DNA of 64,000 bases, taken from contig JAKSQK010000005.1 in assembly GCA_024404145.1 (NCBI GenBank), forward strand, positions 1 to 64,000, in the 5' to 3' direction. The notes beneath the pieces were generated by a model, which worked only from the letters and a program-made list of their open reading frames with translations, made no database searches and was not told the DNA's origin. The position numbers were made by a program, and so were the translations under genes. This document shows positions 44,564 through 53,516 of the stretch, piece by piece. The stretch comes from Clostridia bacterium (GTDB lineage Bacteria > Bacillota > Clostridia > Oscillospirales > Acutalibacteraceae). How positions within the stretch are numbered: the stretch's first letter is position 1; the number at the start of each line of letters is the position of its first letter.

Positions 44564-45541
44564 ATGGACGCTATATTATTTGCATTTTTGTTATCGGTTG
44601 CTGTGTTTATAAGGCCTCAAAAGAATATGTCCGAATCTTTGTCTATCGAAAACACTCTTTCGTTAAGAGGCATAATGGCAGTAGCCATCGTTTTACATCA
44701 TATGGCGGAAAAAACTCTTGAAGGCAGATTTTTCCCCTTTATGATACATATGGGATATTTAATCGTTGCCGTTTTCTTTTTCCTATCGGGATACGGTCTT
44801 ATGTTTTCCTATAATAAAAAGGGCAAAGAATACCTTAAAGGTTTTTGGAAAAAAAGAATACTTTATTTATTTTTGGTTTTCATACTCGTTTCGGTTATTT
44901 ATTCGGTTTATCATCTTATAATAGGCGACTTTGTTTTCAGAATTACAATAGCCGAAAACTCATGGTATATCCCCGTTCAAATCGTTTTATATATTATCTT
45001 TTTCGTATCTTTCAAGGTATTAGGCGAAAAGAATAAAGCGGTTGCAATACTATCTGTTTTCGTTTTGCAGACTATACTGACTGCGCTTCTTATAATAATG
45101 CGCTATAAAAACTATTGGTATATGTCGAACTATGCGTTTTTCATAGGAATACTGTTTGCGCAAAACAAAGGAAAAATTGATGATATACTTAAAAAGTATT
45201 ATTGGTTTGCGCTTTTTGGCAGTATAGTAATGTTTTTGGGATTCAGTTACCTGCCGAGATTTATAGGTCTTTATGATTATTGCAGAATGGTATCAACTGT
45301 TTTCTTCTGTTTGATTATCGTTTTGATTTTTAATAAAATAAAAATTTCGGGTAAATTATGGTCGTTTATCGGCGGATTTTCTTTGGAACTTTATTTGATA
45401 CACGGACTTGTATATCTTGTTTTGCGCCGATTTATTGATAACAATATTTTATGGACGGTCTTAACGGTTGCAATTTCTCTGCCACTCGCTTTCTTGTTAT
45501 CAAAAGCAGATAAAGCGATAAAAAAAGGATTAAAAATATGA
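44564..45541 (+). CDS. Membrane acyltransferase, acyltransferase-3 family (third copy)
   Basis: The 325-residue protein has an N-terminal membrane anchor, SLRGIMAVAIVLHHMAEKT, FFFLSGYGLMFSYNKKGKEYL and around ten hydrophobic segments, again the acyltransferase-3 pattern. Its base composition is closer to the operon average than that of the two preceding genes. It overlaps the PIG-L-type deacetylase by 4 bases (ATGA), suggesting that deacetylation and acylation act on the same sugar. GGGAGG precedes ATG 44564. Confidence 0.87.
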   Translation: MDAILFAFLLSVAVFIRPQKNMSESLSIENTLSLRGIMAVAIVLHHMAEKTLEGRFFPFMIHMGYLIVAVFFFLSGYGLMFSYNKKGKEYLKGFWKKRILYLFLVFILVSVIYSVYHLIIGDFVFRITIAENSWYIPVQIVLYIIFFVSFKVLGEKNKAVAILSVFVLQTILTALLIIMRYKNYWYMSNYAFFIGILFAQNKGKIDDILKKYYWFALFGSIVMFLGFSYLPRFIGLYDYCRMVSTVFFCLIIVLIFNKIKISGKLWSFIGGFSLELYLIHGLVYLVLRRFIDNNILWTVLTVAISLPLAFLLSKADKAIKKGLKI

Positions 45542-46167
45542 GAGAAGTTTTACATAAGTTATATTATCTTTCGGGCTTGATTTTTTGCAGAATATGTCTT
45601 TGCTTTTGGAGTTTAAGAGATATATTCTCAAAACCCGAAACCGAAAGTGTGCTTTTTGTTGCCCACCCCGACGATGATACTTTGTTTTTCCATCAGTTTA
45701 TCAAAGAAAACAAACCCTATGTTTGTCTTATGACAACGGGTTATTCGTTTAGAAGACTGCCTTGCTTTTTTAAGGTTATGAAACAGTATGGGGTAAGATA
45801 CAGGGCATATCCGCTTCGTTCGAGAGAAGAAAGGGCAAACCTGCTCGAAAAACAGGTCAAAACCGTTCTCAATATTAAGAACTTCAAAATTATCGCTACC
45901 CATAATGAAAACGGAGAATACGGCCATGAAGAGCATATAAGAGTTCATAATGCGGTAGTAAATGTTGCAAAGGGCAAAAATGTTAAGATTTACTGCCCCG
46001 AAAAAAGAGAAAACATAGAAAACTATCCCGCTTCGGAAAGTATAATCGCCGAAAAAGAATACATTTTTAAGAATTTATATACAACCGAGGCATGGGTTTT
46101 AGATGAAGAAGATGCAGGAACGCCCGTTTGGGTAAAAAACGAGCATCTTGAAAGAATTGATTTTTAG
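45538..46167 (+). CDS. PIG-L family deacetylase
   Basis: The 209-residue protein is a zinc-dependent LmbE/PIG-L N-deacetylase with the motif AHPDDDTLFF near residue 41 and the second metal site GHEEHIRVH. An N-terminal hydrophobic stretch (about residues 5-25) may anchor it to the membrane. Family members remove acetyl from GlcNAc-type groups. It is coupled to the upstream acyltransferase, so it may free an amine that is then acylated. Confidence 0.9.
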   Translation: MREVLHKLYYLSGLIFCRICLCFWSLRDIFSKPETESVLFVAHPDDDTLFFHQFIKENKPYVCLMTTGYSFRRLPCFFKVMKQYGVRYRAYPLRSREERANLLEKQVKTVLNIKNFKIIATHNENGEYGHEEHIRVHNAVVNVAKGKNVKIYCPEKRENIENYPASESIIAEKEYIFKNLYTTEAWVLDEEDAGTPVWVKNEHLERIDF

Positions 46168-46197
46168 TATTTTTCACAAAAAATCGGAGGTGAAAAA

Positions 46198-47211
46198 ATG
46201 GTTAAAATATCTTTTGTAGTACCTTTATACAATATTGAAGCTTATGCGGAAGAATGTATTATCAGCATATTGAATCAAACCGAAAAAGATATTGAAATCA
46301 TTTTAGTTGACGACGGTTCAACCGACAAAACTGCGGAAATTTGCGACGGTTTTGCAAAAAAAGACGATAGAATAACCGTTATTCATAAAATTAACGGAGG
46401 ACCGTCGGAAGCCCGTCTTTCAGGTTTCAAAAAGGCAAACGGAAAATACCTTTTGTTTATCGACGGCGATGATTATATTGAACCCGAAATGGCAGAATCT
46501 CTTTATGACAGCGCCGAAAAAAACGATGCCGATGTTGTTATGTGCGGTTATTATACGAATTATAGGGGAATTCAAGCAAAATTCCTCTTGCCTTTTGAAG
46601 ACGGAACGGTAATAAAAAATGAAGATATAACGCAAAAATATATTCAGCCCTTTATAGGTACTAAAAAGGGCGGAATAAATCTACCGAGATTTTTATGCTT
46701 TAAGCTTTATAAGAGGGAATTGATAGAAGAATCCTATTTTAAGCATGAAGAGATTTTTTATTCCGAAGATGTTGTTTTCAACCTTTTATATACCGATAAG
46801 GTCGATACGATAGCGGTTGTTAACAAACCGTTTTACCATTATAGATGTGTAAATAATTCTTTAAGCAACCGATATAGAAAAAATAAATGGTTCCTTTGTA
46901 AAAATCTTTATTATTTCCTGAATGATTATCTCGAAGAAAGGCAGATATCTTTTGATAATGAACGGCTTATGGCAACCCTTAGGGAATGTATTTTCGTTTG
47001 CATAGATAATGCCGTTATGAAGGGAAAATACCGATTATTTTTGAAAGATATAAGACAAATAAGAAAAGATAAAATAATAAATCTAAACGGTATAAAGAAC
47101 GCCTCTGAATCAAAGTCTGTAAAAATTTCACTTGCATTGTTTAAGATGCGAATTTATTTACCGCTCTATGTTATAAGAAAATACCGTTTGAAAATTGCTT
47201 CGAGATTATAA
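46198..47211 (+). CDS. Glycosyltransferase family 2
   Basis: This 337-residue GT-A enzyme opens with ISFVVPLYNIEAYAEECIISI, followed by DDGSTDKTAEICD, NGGPSEARLSGFKKA and the metal-binding LFIDGDDYIEPEM. A strong GGAGGTG lies before ATG 46198. The C-terminal part is basic and helical, typical of capsule GT2 enzymes. Its end overlaps the possible upstream extension of the next ORF, but the chosen start of that ORF lies beyond it. Confidence 0.93.
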   Translation: MVKISFVVPLYNIEAYAEECIISILNQTEKDIEIILVDDGSTDKTAEICDGFAKKDDRITVIHKINGGPSEARLSGFKKANGKYLLFIDGDDYIEPEMAESLYDSAEKNDADVVMCGYYTNYRGIQAKFLLPFEDGTVIKNEDITQKYIQPFIGTKKGGINLPRFLCFKLYKRELIEESYFKHEEIFYSEDVVFNLLYTDKVDTIAVVNKPFYHYRCVNNSLSNRYRKNKWFLCKNLYYFLNDYLEERQISFDNERLMATLRECIFVCIDNAVMKGKYRLFLKDIRQIRKDKIINLNGIKNASESKSVKISLALFKMRIYLPLYVIRKYRLKIASRL

Positions 47212-47233
47212 TTTCATTAAAGGACGGAATGTT

Positions 47234-48436
47234 ATGATTTCCAATGAAAAAAAATATTTTTTGAATTTCGTTAAGGATTATCTGAATTTTGATAAATCTG
47301 TCTGCAACGAAAATCTGAACTGGCAGAATATTTATCAACTTTCAAGAAAGCATCAGATTACCGGTATTATTTTTAATCAGGCATCATCTTTTATCAGCGA
47401 TGATGTTGTTAAAGATGCAATGTTTACTTCAAGCGCAAAGGAACTTGTATATTATAAAAAACGGACTGCGCTTTATGCTCAAATTGCCGAAAGTTTTTCA
47501 AAAGAGAATATCCCGTTCTTTTCCGTTAAGGGTCTTAATACGGCGAAATATTATCCAAATCCAAATAACAGAACAATGGGTGATAGCGATATAATTATTC
47601 CGACAGAAAAACTCAAAAAGGCAGATAAAGCGCTTAAAAAACTCGGATTTTCATATCATCAGTCAACCGAATTTGAAAGCATATATAAGAAAAACGGAAT
47701 GATGTTCGAAATCCATGACCATTTGCTTTATGATGAAATCGCAAATAATAAGGAAGATATTACCTTCGGCGATGATGCATGGAAGTTGACTCTTCCTATG
47801 GAAAATACAAGCGAAGTAAAACTTGACGAGAGTTTTCATTTCATATTTCTTGTTCTTCATCTTAAAAAGCATTTGATTCATAAAGGCGCAGGATTTAGGC
47901 AGTTTATCGACCTTTATGTTACCGCAAAAAAAGCAAATCTTGACTGGAATTATATAGTTGATAACCTTAAATATCTCGATTTATTTAAGTTTGCGCAGGT
48001 CTGTGCAAAACTCACTTGTATTTGGTTTAGTAAAGACAGTAATTCGCCTTACGGTTTCAAATTACCAAAACTTGAAGATGAATTTGTTGAAACGGCAACC
48101 GAAAAAATATTTGCAAACGGAATTTTCGGTTTTCATGACGATGCTAATAGGCATAATACCGCTATACAAAACGAAATATTAAAAGAAGATTATAGTTCTT
48201 TTAAGCGATTTGTTTCTAAAATCCGAGTTGTTTTTCCAAGATATAATGACATCAGATTTATTAAAAAATACTCATTTGTTGACCGAAGACCCTATCTTTT
48301 GCCTATTGCTTGGACTTACAGGATTATTATGGTTATTTTCGGCAAACACCCGAAAACAATTTCGGGCAACAACGAGAAGTTTTCCGATATCGTTAATGAG
48401 AGAAAAAACTTTTTGGAAAAGTTTGGCTTGATATAA
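47234..48436 (+). CDS. Uncharacterised nucleotidyltransferase-fold protein (NTP_transf_5 type)
   Basis: The 400-residue protein matches the nucleotidyltransferase family often found in capsule and lasso-peptide loci. After an alpha-helical N-terminal domain comes FFSVKGLNTAKYYPNPNNRTMGDSDIIIP, with the paired acidic residues of the active site, then EIHDHLL and FLVLHLKKHLIHKGAGFRQFID. The true reaction is not known; transfer of a nucleotide or phospho-group is likely. It starts at ATG 47234 behind AAAGGACGG. It lies between a GT2 gene and the LicC-like gene. Confidence 0.8.
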   Translation: MISNEKKYFLNFVKDYLNFDKSVCNENLNWQNIYQLSRKHQITGIIFNQASSFISDDVVKDAMFTSSAKELVYYKKRTALYAQIAESFSKENIPFFSVKGLNTAKYYPNPNNRTMGDSDIIIPTEKLKKADKALKKLGFSYHQSTEFESIYKKNGMMFEIHDHLLYDEIANNKEDITFGDDAWKLTLPMENTSEVKLDESFHFIFLVLHLKKHLIHKGAGFRQFIDLYVTAKKANLDWNYIVDNLKYLDLFKFAQVCAKLTCIWFSKDSNSPYGFKLPKLEDEFVETATEKIFANGIFGFHDDANRHNTAIQNEILKEDYSSFKRFVSKIRVVFPRYNDIRFIKKYSFVDRRPYLLPIAWTYRIIMVIFGKHPKTISGNNEKFSDIVNERKNFLEKFGLI

Positions 48437-48493
48437 TTACATTCATATAGTATAATACTTTTGCATTCTTGAAATATTATAAGGATTATGTGT

Positions 48494-49342
48494 ATGAATT
48501 TGAAAAAATGCGAATTTGAAAGCTTGATTTTCATTCTCGAAACCGGCAAGATTAAAGACGGCGAGACTGTAAAATCATTAGAAAATAAAGGCCTTGTAAA
48601 AAACGGAAACATAACCAAAAAAGGATTTTCGGAGCTAGAACCATATAGGGTTAAAAGGGCGGTGCTGTTTGCCGCCGGTCGTGGCGAACGGTTAAGACCG
48701 CTTACCGATACTATTCCAAAACCGCTCATAAGAGTAAAAAGTAAGCGTATTATTGATACGCTTATTGATGCTTGTTTAGAGGCAGGTATTGAAGAAATAT
48801 ATGTAGTAAGAGGGTATTTGGCGGCAGTTTTTGATGAACTTAAAGAAAAATATCCGAATATTCATTTTATTGATAACGAAATTTATAATGAATGTAATAA
48901 TATTTCTTCTGCTTATGCCGCAAGAGAATATATAAATAATGCCTATTTGTTTGAGTCAGACTTGGTTTTGGCAAACCCCAAACTCATAAAAAAATATCAG
49001 TATTCATCTAATGTTTTGGGAATTAAAGCCGAAAAATGCGATGACTGGACGGTTTTGGTAGATGAAAACGGATTTGTTTATGACCATGTCAAGGGCGCCG
49101 AAAACTGCTATAAGCAGGTTGGAATTTATTATATAAATGAGCAAGACGGCAAAAAATATGCAGGTCATGTTTCGGCGGCTATGGATACTGTTGAAGGCAG
49201 AATGATGTTCTGGGAAGATGTAATCCATAAACTCCATAGGGACGAATATGAAATAAGCATTCGTGAATGTTTGGAAGAAGATACCATGGAAATCGACAGT
49301 CTTCAAGAATTGATAGCCATTGATAAATCTTATGAAAAATAA
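48494..49342 (+). CDS. LicC-like phosphocholine cytidylyltransferase with N-terminal winged helix
   Basis: The 282-residue protein has a short winged-helix-like N-terminus (about residues 1-50) fused to a nucleotidyltransferase: VLFAAGRGERLRPLTDTIPKPLI near 58 and NECNNISSAYAARE near 135, which is characteristic of LicC. LicC makes CDP-choline from phosphocholine. LicA (choline kinase) and LicB (transporter) are absent from the operon, so choline may not be the real substrate. ATG 48494 sits nine bases after AAGG; ATG 48488 is closer than usual. It is the last gene of the operon. Confidence 0.88.
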   Translation: MNLKKCEFESLIFILETGKIKDGETVKSLENKGLVKNGNITKKGFSELEPYRVKRAVLFAAGRGERLRPLTDTIPKPLIRVKSKRIIDTLIDACLEAGIEEIYVVRGYLAAVFDELKEKYPNIHFIDNEIYNECNNISSAYAAREYINNAYLFESDLVLANPKLIKKYQYSSNVLGIKAEKCDDWTVLVDENGFVYDHVKGAENCYKQVGIYYINEQDGKKYAGHVSAAMDTVEGRMMFWEDVIHKLHRDEYEISIRECLEEDTMEIDSLQELIAIDKSYEK

Positions 49343-49366
49343 AAGGAGCCCGAGGGCTCCTTTTTT
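49343..49366. terminator. Bidirectional terminator ending the polysaccharide operon
   Basis: The stem AAGGAGCCC / GGGCTCCTT with a two-base loop is followed by T6 rightward and by TTTTATTTTT leftward. It ends both the LicC-like gene and the convergent DUF378 gene. Confidence 0.9.
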
Positions 49367-49574
49367 AATGCGCTGTAACAACTTCGTCGTCGTTTTTGAA
49401 GAGAAGGGAGATACACCAAATACCTGCAAGGGCAATTACGGTATAGATAATTCTTGCGAGAATAGCATCGCTTCCGCCGAAAATCCAGGCAACAAGGTCA
49501 AACTGAAACAGACCTACAAGCCCCCAGTTCAGCGAACCGATAATTGAAAGTATGAGACAAATTTTATCAAACAT
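49365..49574 (-). CDS. DUF378 family small membrane protein
   Basis: The 69-residue protein has two membrane segments and the DUF378 pattern: ICLILSIIGSLNWGLVGLF, then LARIIYTVIALAGIWCI and an acidic tail. The family is of unknown function and common in Firmicutes. The start is ATG 49574 because AGAGGTG lies a few bases upstream; the longer frame lacks a ribosome site. Confidence 0.88.
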   Translation of the reverse strand: MFDKICLILSIIGSLNWGLVGLFQFDLVAWIFGGSDAILARIIYTVIALAGIWCISLLFKNDDEVVTAH

Positions 49575-49646
49575 TTTTTCACCTCTGTATCTCAATAGAA
49601 TACTATTATTATGCCAAAATTCTAAGATAATAAACATTTTTTCTTA

Positions 49647-49680
49647 AAAACGCCTATCGGAGTTGCCGATAGGCGTTTTA
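49647..49680 (-). terminator. Terminator of the spore-protein gene
   Basis: The perfect stem AAACGCCTATCGG / CCGATAGGCGTTT with a five-base loop is followed leftward by a T-rich run. Confidence 0.88.
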
Positions 49681-49694
49681 TTAAAGACAATCCT

Positions 49695-49871
49695 TTACTT
49701 TTGTTTGTTCCCGTATGCTTCAATCATCTTTTTAACCATCTGACCGCCAACAGAACCTGCCTGTTTAGAAGTGAGGTTCCCATTATAACCGTCTTTTAAG
49801 TTTACGCCTACTTCATTAGCGGCTTCCATCTTCAAACGGTCAAGGGACTTTTTTATAGGTTGTTTTGCCAC
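49695..49871 (-). CDS. Alpha/beta-type small acid-soluble spore protein
   Basis: The 58-residue DNA-binding spore protein would coat and protect DNA in the spore core. It has LDRLKMEAANEVGV, the conserved NGNLTSKQAGSVGGQMVKKMIE core and a GNKQK tail. In the known family the germination protease cuts within the segment before the core. The chosen GTG start at 49871 lies 6-8 bases after AAGGGGTG; a GTG at 49880 overlaps that site. It supports a spore-forming host. Confidence 0.93.
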   Translation of the reverse strand: MAKQPIKKSLDRLKMEAANEVGVNLKDGYNGNLTSKQAGSVGGQMVKKMIEAYGNKQK

Positions 49872-50063
49872 TTTTTTCACCCCTTATATATCGTATCGGC
49901 GTTTGCAATAGTATTTTATGAAAATAACAAGAGATTATAATAGGTAAATTTTGCGATTTTTGTCAATATATTTTTTGTCGTATAAAGCGGTAAAAAAATA
50001 ATGCAAAATGAATAAATATATGTTATAATATTATAAATAATTGCAGTTTTCGGGAGGAAAGAA

Positions 50064-51341
50064 ATGTCGGTTACAAAATTTGAAATTTCAAAAGGTACAG
50101 AGGGTTTGTTTATAAAAAATTCCCGTTTCAAAACAACCCTTGTTTCATTTAATTTCTATTTACCGCTTGAAAAAGAGAAAGCAGCGTTGTTTGCTCTGCT
50201 TCCGTTTGTTATGACAACTTGCAGCAAAGACTATTCCGATTTCAGAAAACTCAACTTCAAATTAAGCAAGTTATACGGTGCCGAACTTACGGCATCGGCT
50301 GAAAAAACAGGTGATTATCAGCTTCTTAAAATGTCTATTTCGGTTATAGGCGATAAATATGCGCTTGACGGCGAGGTTTTAACCGCCGAAGCCATTAAAC
50401 TTTTATGCAGTTTGATTTTTGAGCCGAAGATTATAAATGGGGCTTTTTGTGAAAGCGATGTTGAAAGGGAAAAGCGCAAGGCAATAGAACATATAAAAGG
50501 TGAATTTTCCGAAAAAAGGATTTATGCCAAAAACCGCCTTATAAGCGAAATGTATAAAAACGATGCTTATGGTATCCCGAAATGCGGAACGGTAGAAGAT
50601 GTTGAAAAGATAAACGGCAAAAGTTTATTTGCCGCTTGGCAGGAGATTTTGACCAAAGCATTCGTAAGAGTAAATGTTATTGCCGATAATATGCCGAACG
50701 GTCTTTTCGATGATATTGCCGAAAGATTTTCGGCGGTTGAAAGAAATAATATAACCGATATTTACAATACTAAAAAGACCGAAGAGGCGAAAGAGGTTAA
50801 AATAATTACCGAGAAAAGCGAGGTTAATCAGGGTAAACTCGTTATGGGATTCAGTCTTGATAAAGAGTTTTCAGACCCATGCGTTGCCGATTCATTTGTT
50901 GCTGCCGATATTTTCGGCGGCGGCCCGTATTCGAAACTATTTTCAAATGTCAGAGAAAAAATGAGTTTATGTTATTATTGCAGTGCCCGTTCGGTTAGGG
51001 TTAAAGGGCTTGTAACGGTTGAAAGCGGAATAGAAGCCAAAAATGCCGAAAAAACGCAAGAAGCGGTTTTGGAACAGCTAAAAATGCTTAAAGAAGGCAA
51101 TATAACCGATGACGAAATAAATTCATCGGTTTTGGCACTTTCGGATTCGCTAAACCGCTATAATGACAGCAGTGAAGGTTTGGAATCATGGTATTCAACA
51201 AGAATTTTTGACAAGCAACTTATTACACCCGAGGAATATTCCGAAAAGGTTAAAGCGGTTACAAAGGACGAAATAATAAAAGCCGCAAACGGCATAAAAC
51301 TTCATACTGTATTTTTGCTGTTGCCGGAGGATGAAAAGTGA
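50064..51341 (+). CDS. ymfF: M16-family peptidase-like protein, YmfF type (no zinc motif)
   Basis: The 425-residue protein has the M16 (insulinase/processing peptidase) fold, but I see no HxxEH zinc motif, as in the inactive partner of YmfF/YmfH pairs. Conserved M16B pieces include FGGGPYSKLFSNVREK and SLCYYCSARS. It likely pairs with the active homologue encoded directly downstream. GGGAGG precedes ATG 50064. Its stop overlaps the next start by one base. Confidence 0.88.
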   Translation: MSVTKFEISKGTEGLFIKNSRFKTTLVSFNFYLPLEKEKAALFALLPFVMTTCSKDYSDFRKLNFKLSKLYGAELTASAEKTGDYQLLKMSISVIGDKYALDGEVLTAEAIKLLCSLIFEPKIINGAFCESDVEREKRKAIEHIKGEFSEKRIYAKNRLISEMYKNDAYGIPKCGTVEDVEKINGKSLFAAWQEILTKAFVRVNVIADNMPNGLFDDIAERFSAVERNNITDIYNTKKTEEAKEVKIITEKSEVNQGKLVMGFSLDKEFSDPCVADSFVAADIFGGGPYSKLFSNVREKMSLCYYCSARSVRVKGLVTVESGIEAKNAEKTQEAVLEQLKMLKEGNITDDEINSSVLALSDSLNRYNDSSEGLESWYSTRIFDKQLITPEEYSEKVKAVTKDEIIKAANGIKLHTVFLLLPEDEK

Positions 51342-52609
51342 TGAAAAGAGAAATTTTTGAAAGTTCGATAGGCGAATCGTATGTTAAAGCGGTTCTTCCG
51401 TCGGGGGTTACGGTTTATGTTTTTGAGAAACCTCAGTATAATTCCTGCCATGCGATTTACGGTACAAAATACGGCTCTATTGACAACTGCTTTTCGGTAA
51501 ACGGCGGTGAGCCGATAAAGGTTCCCGACGGCATAGCCCATTATCTTGAACATAAACTTTTTGAAAGCGAGGAAGGCGATGCTTTCGACCGCTTTGCAAA
51601 AACGGGGGCGTCCGCCAACGCCTTTACTTCATTTGACAGAACCTGCTATCTTTTTTCCTGTTCCGACAGAGTTTACGAAAATCTTGAAATATTGCTTGAT
51701 TTTGTAGGCCATCCTTATTTTACCGAGGAAACGGTAAGAAAAGAGCAGGGAATTATCGGTCAGGAAATAAGAATGTATGATGACAGTCCGAGTTGGCGAG
51801 TAACATTTAATATGCTCGAAAATATGTATCATAATCATCCCATTAAAATCGACATTGCCGGAACGGTTGAATCTATCGCCCAAATAAATGCCGACCTTCT
51901 CTATAAATGTTACGAAACATTTTATAATCCTAGCAATATGTTTGTTTGCGTTGTGGGAAATGTTGATACCGAAAGAGTACTTGAAATTTGCAAAAAAATG
52001 ATTGCGGATAAACCTAAAATTGAGATAGAAAGATTTTTCGGCTCAGAACCGCAAAGCATAAAAAACCCTTTTGTTGAGCAAAAACTTTCGGTTGCAAATC
52101 CCATTTTCTGCCTTGGATTCAAGCAGAAAATCACTTCGCCGTTCAGACGGCTTAAATCAAAGGTTTGCGTATCTTTGCTTCTTGAAATATTATGCGGAGA
52201 ATGTTCTCCTCTTTACGAAGAATTGATAAATAACGGGCTTATAAATGATGAGTTTTCTTATGAATACTTTAACGGTTATAATTATGCCTGTGTTATGTTT
52301 GACGGCGAATCCGACAACCCGAAAGCGGTTGAAAAGGCGATAAAAGATGAAATAAAGCGACTTAGAAAAAACGGAATTGATAAAAAACTGTTTTCTGCCG
52401 TTAAATGCGGACTTTACGGCGATGCTATCCGTCAGTACAACTCGGTCAGAGGAATTTGTATGAACCTAACCGAGGGCGCTGTTTTCGATTATGATATTTT
52501 AGAAGAAATAAAACTTCTTAAATCCGTAACGCTTGATGATGTTTATAAACGGCTTGATATTTTTGATGATGACCTATCGGTTTTATCGGTGGTAAATCCT
52601 TTGGAGTGA
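51341..52609 (+). CDS. ymfH: M16-family zinc metallopeptidase, YmfH type
   Basis: The 422-residue protein carries the inverted zinc motif HYLEHKLF (HxxEH), followed by ASANAFTSFDRTCYLF and a downstream Glu in KEQGIIGQEIRMYDD, all as in active M16 peptidases. In related Firmicutes the YmfF/YmfH pair is named for an EF-P modification link, though its substrate is unsettled. The start is ATG 51341, 10 bases after GGAGG; a GTG at 51338 is the alternative. Confidence 0.92.
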   Translation: MKREIFESSIGESYVKAVLPSGVTVYVFEKPQYNSCHAIYGTKYGSIDNCFSVNGGEPIKVPDGIAHYLEHKLFESEEGDAFDRFAKTGASANAFTSFDRTCYLFSCSDRVYENLEILLDFVGHPYFTEETVRKEQGIIGQEIRMYDDSPSWRVTFNMLENMYHNHPIKIDIAGTVESIAQINADLLYKCYETFYNPSNMFVCVVGNVDTERVLEICKKMIADKPKIEIERFFGSEPQSIKNPFVEQKLSVANPIFCLGFKQKITSPFRRLKSKVCVSLLLEILCGECSPLYEELINNGLINDEFSYEYFNGYNYACVMFDGESDNPKAVEKAIKDEIKRLRKNGIDKKLFSAVKCGLYGDAIRQYNSVRGICMNLTEGAVFDYDILEEIKLLKSVTLDDVYKRLDIFDDDLSVLSVVNPLE

Positions 52610-52613
52610 GTTT

Positions 52614-53516
52614 ATGCAAGAAGTAACTATTTTCGGAATACACTTAAAACTTAATCCCATTGCCTTTACGCTTCCCATAGGAAACGGCTGGGATATTTAT
52701 TGGTATGGCATAATAATTGCAACGGGTTTTGTTTTGGCTCTTATTTTTGCCTACAAAAACTACAAAAGATTTAATCTTGATATAGACAGAGTTCTTGATG
52801 TTATCTTGGTAACAACGCCTATATCCATACTTTGCGCCCGTACATATTATCTTATTTTTGACGGCGAAAAACTTGAAAGTTTTTCTGATTTTTTCGGTTT
52901 CGGAAATTCGGGATTTTCGGGTCTTGCAATATACGGCGCCGTAATGGGTGCCTTCGTTTGCGGACTTATTATGTGTAAAATAAGGCGGGTTAAAGTTCTT
53001 GATATGTTTGATTTGGCGGCGCTCGGCTTCCTTATCGGACAAGCAATTGGAAGATGGGGCAATTTTGTTAATCAAGAAGCATTCGGAGGCCCTACGAACA
53101 GTAGTTGGTGGGGTATGACGAGTGAAAATGTGCGCTCTGATTTCCTGCTGAATGGATATGACCCTCAAGCCCTTGCGCACCCCTGTTTTTTATATGAATC
53201 GGTTTGGTGCATAATAGGATTTTTTATAATAAATAAGTTTAGCAAAAACCGAAAATTTTCGGGTCAGGTTGTTTTAATGTACTGTGTTTGGTACGGTTTC
53301 GGAAGGGCAATAATCGAACTTTTAAGAACCGACAGTCTGATGATAGGCAGACTTAAAGTTTCTTGCCTTTTGTCTGTTGTGGTTTGTATTGCTTCGGCTG
53401 TTTTATTATATGTTTTCCTTAAAAAATACAACGGCGATAAAAACGAGGGCAACTATGTTCCGATGATAGTAACAGAGCAAGAAAATAAGGAGACCGAAAG
53501 CAATGAAGATAATTGA
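52614..53516 (+). CDS. lgt: Phosphatidylglycerol:prolipoprotein diacylglyceryl transferase
   Basis: Lgt attaches diacylglycerol to the lipobox cysteine of prolipoproteins in the membrane. The 300-residue protein has seven or so membrane segments, the conserved WYGIIIATG near the N-terminus, the signature GRWGNFVNQEAFGGPT, HPCFLYES and a YGFGRAIIELLRTDS segment. The last ~30 residues are acidic and non-conserved. It begins four bases after ymfH and overlaps folD by 14 bases. Confidence 0.95.
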   Translation: MQEVTIFGIHLKLNPIAFTLPIGNGWDIYWYGIIIATGFVLALIFAYKNYKRFNLDIDRVLDVILVTTPISILCARTYYLIFDGEKLESFSDFFGFGNSGFSGLAIYGAVMGAFVCGLIMCKIRRVKVLDMFDLAALGFLIGQAIGRWGNFVNQEAFGGPTNSSWWGMTSENVRSDFLLNGYDPQALAHPCFLYESVWCIIGFFIINKFSKNRKFSGQVVLMYCVWYGFGRAIIELLRTDSLMIGRLKVSCLLSVVVCIASAVLLYVFLKKYNGDKNEGNYVPMIVTEQENKETESNEDN

